Assembly (NCBI GenBank): GCA_043772865.1
Contig: JAYVFU010000269.1
Span: 1 to 7,105 of the forward strand
Reading direction: 5' to 3'
Length of the DNA stretch: 7,105 nt
DNA from: JACMMS01 sp043772865
GTDB taxonomy: Bacteria > Pseudomonadota > Gammaproteobacteria > Burkholderiales > Methylophilaceae
The translations under genes were made by a program, and so were the position numbers. Shown here piece by piece: positions 5,255 through 7,105 of the stretch. How positions within the stretch are numbered: the stretch's first letter is position 1; every line of letters starts with the position of its first letter. The notes under the pieces are model-generated. The model was not told the origin of the DNA. It ran no database searches and worked only from the letters and a program-made list of their open reading frames with translations.

Positions 5255-7105
5255 ATGGCACGCGATCCAAAACATGATATTTTATTTGAACCTATTCAAA
5301 TAGGCCCCAAAACCTTACGTAATCGCTTCTATCAAGTGCCACACTGTATTGGGGCAGGCTCGGATAAGCCAGGTTTTCAAGCCGCGCATCGCTCTATTAA
5401 GGCGGAAGGTGGCTGGGCTGCGATGAATACAGAGTATTGCTCAATTAGCCCTGAATCTGATGATACACATCGATTATCCGCCCGCATTTGGGACGAAGGG
5501 GATGTGCGTAACCTAAAGGCCATGACTGATGAAGTGCATAAATATGGTGCTTTAGCTGGTGTTGAGCTTTGGTATGGCGGCGCCCATGCCCCTAATATGG
5601 AGTCGCGAGCAACGCCGCGTGGCCCTAGCCAATATGCTTCTGAATTTGAAACGCTGACTTATTGTAAAGAGATGGATCTAGGCGACATTGCACAAGTACA
5701 GCAATATTATGTCGATGCAGCTAAACGTTCTCGTGATGCAGGTTTTGATATAGTTTATGTTTATGGCGCTCACTCCTACCTGCCATTACAGTTCCTTAAC
5801 CCTTATTACAATAAGCGTACGGATAAATATGGTGGCTCACTAGAAAACCGTGCGCGCTTCTGGTTAGAAACGCTCGAAAAAGTTAAGCATGCAGTGGGTG
5901 CCGAGTGTGCAATTGCCACACGTTTTGCGGTAGATACTATTTATGGACCAGGCCAAATTGAAGTGGAAGTGGATGGTGTAAAGTTTGTTGAACTTGCTGA
6001 CCCATTAGTAGATTTATGGGATGTAGATATTGGTGATATTGCTGAATGGGGCGAAGATGCTGGACCATCCCGTTTCAATCAACAAGGTCATCAGGTACCT
6101 TGGACTAAATTTGTAAAACAGGTTTCTAAAAAACCAGTGCTGGGTGTTGGGAGGTTTGTTGACCCCGAAAAAATGACAGAAATTGTAACGAAAGGCTATG
6201 CCGATATTATTGGCTGTGCACGCCCTTCAATTTCTGATCCGTTTTTGCCAATGAAAATTGAACAAGGTCGATATGATGATATACGTGTATGTATTGGCTG
6301 CAATGTTTGTATTTCTCGTTGGGAAATTGGCGGCCCACCAATGATTTGCACCCAAAATGCAACTGCAGGTGAGGAGTATCGTCGCGGTTGGCATCCTGAA
6401 AAATTTCCTAAAACTAAATCAAAAGACTCAGTCTTGGTAGTTGGGGCAGGTCCATCAGGATCTGAAGCAGCGCGTGTTTTATTGGAGAGTGGGTATACCG
6501 TTCATTTGTATGATTCAGCAGAAAAAATTGGCGGTCATTTAAATACTGTATCAACATTGCCTGGATTAGGTGAGTGGAGCTACCACCGTGATTATCGCGA
6601 AATACAGATTAATAAGTTAGTGAAAAAGAACAAAGAAAGTCAGGTGGCATTAGGCCAAAAAGCCATGACAGCCAGTCAAGTATTGGAATATGGTGCTGAT
6701 AAAGTCATTATTGCAACGGGTTCATCGTGGAATACCGACGGCAATAACTGCTTAACTCACGAAGCCATTCCTGGTGCTGACGCATCACAGCCTGATCAAC
6801 TAACGCCAGAGCAAATATTTGCGGGTAAAAAGACAATAGGAAAGCGCGTGGTAATTTTAAATGCCGATACCTATTTTATGGCACCCAGTTTAGCTGAAAA
6901 AATGGCTTTAGAGGGTCATGAGGTCACAGTGGTTTCAGGCGTACATCTAGCAAACTACATGCATTTCACGCTGGAGTATCCAAACATGATGCGCCGTTTG
7001 CACGAGTTACATGTGGAAGAGCTTGGTGACCATTTCTGCTCTAAAATTGAAAAAGGTCGGCTTGAAATTTATAATATTTGGGGTGATGGTTCTAAACGTA
7101 GCTAT
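5255..7105 (+). CDS. tmd: trimethylamine dehydrogenase, 3' end missing
   Basis: Encodes cytoplasmic TMADH (EC 1.5.8.2), which oxidises trimethylamine to dimethylamine and formaldehyde and reduces electron-transferring flavoprotein. ATG 5255 lies six bases after GGAG (5245-5248). The frame is open to the window end: 617 codons of about 730, so only the C-terminal part of the nucleotide-binding region is lacking. In the numbering of the mature W3A1 enzyme (initiator Met removed), all key residues are present: Cys30 that binds the 6-S-cysteinyl FMN; Tyr60, Trp264 and Trp355 of the aromatic substrate pocket; Tyr169, His172 and Asp267 of the catalytic triad; Arg222 and Arg299 near the flavin; Cys345, 348, 351 and 364 for the [4Fe-4S] cluster; Val344 and Tyr442 on the ETF path. 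An old-yellow-enzyme-like barrel (1-340) is followed by the cluster segment and the ADP-binding G-A-G-P-S-G (396-401). Dimethylamine dehydrogenase is the nearest alternative; the intact Tyr60 pocket and the close similarity to the W3A1 enzyme favour TMADH. Confidence 0.97.
   Translation, partial: MARDPKHDILFEPIQIGPKTLRNRFYQVPHCIGAGSDKPGFQAAHRSIKAEGGWAAMNTEYCSISPESDDTHRLSARIWDEGDVRNLKAMTDEVHKYGALAGVELWYGGAHAPNMESRATPRGPSQYASEFETLTYCKEMDLGDIAQVQQYYVDAAKRSRDAGFDIVYVYGAHSYLPLQFLNPYYNKRTDKYGGSLENRARFWLETLEKVKHAVGAECAIATRFAVDTIYGPGQIEVEVDGVKFVELADPLVDLWDVDIGDIAEWGEDAGPSRFNQQGHQVPWTKFVKQVSKKPVLGVGRFVDPEKMTEIVTKGYADIIGCARPSISDPFLPMKIEQGRYDDIRVCIGCNVCISRWEIGGPPMICTQNATAGEEYRRGWHPEKFPKTKSKDSVLVVGAGPSGSEAARVLLESGYTVHLYDSAEKIGGHLNTVSTLPGLGEWSYHRDYREIQINKLVKKNKESQVALGQKAMTASQVLEYGADKVIIATGSSWNTDGNNCLTHEAIPGADASQPDQLTPEQIFAGKKTIGKRVVILNADTYFMAPSLAEKMALEGHEVTVVSGVHLANYMHFTLEYPNMMRRLHELHVEELGDHFCSKIEKGRLEIYNIWGDGSKRSY

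Overview
The window looks like part of the chromosome of a methylotrophic betaproteobacterium of the family Methylophilaceae, most like Methylotenera or Methylophilus. The main reason is the gene running off the right edge. Its product follows, almost residue for residue in my recollection, the trimethylamine dehydrogenase (TMADH) of Methylophilus methylotrophus W3A1, with every cofactor and active-site residue in place. The AT-rich DNA would fit a Methylotenera-like genome better than a high-GC methylotroph. This assignment rests on recall, not on a database search.

Layout from left to right: (1) the 3' end of a small membrane-protein gene on the + strand (1-273), closed by a terminator at 327-346; (2) about 490 bp of AT-rich non-coding DNA with a shared regulatory motif at 690-716; (3) a 117-residue EutQ-like cupin on the + strand (768-1121) whose start is fixed by an AAGGAG ribosome binding site; (4) a long 3' region ending in a 14-bp-stem terminator (1325-1373), where transcription from the right converges; (5) a minus-strand group of three genes read right to left: a 10-TM DMT/EamA-like transporter (1848-2930), an 81-residue winged-helix-like protein overlapping it by 4 bp (1606-1851), and an unlisted 39-residue single-TM microprotein (1420-1539); (6) a 447-bp divergent intergenic region carrying a perfect 8+5+8 inverted repeat (3167-3187); (7) an APC-superfamily permease on the + strand (3378-5054, TTG start) with its own terminator; (8) the tmd gene from 5255, with its own promoter region, cut by the window end after 617 of about 730 codons.

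How the parts may work together: TMADH oxidises trimethylamine to dimethylamine and formaldehyde and passes electrons to ETF. The two transporters and the EutQ-like cupin are plausible uptake, export or accessory partners for amine-based methylotrophy. The strongest sequence argument for a common programme is the motif TACCCCTTTGGT, found both upstream of the cupin and upstream of the permease, in each case followed by ATTGTGARAATT. A degenerate ACTA-N9-TAGT relative lies upstream of tmd. This suggests a small amine regulon of separately transcribed genes under one regulator that is not identifiable in the window. No tRNA, rRNA, CRISPR array, insertion sequence or phage gene was seen.
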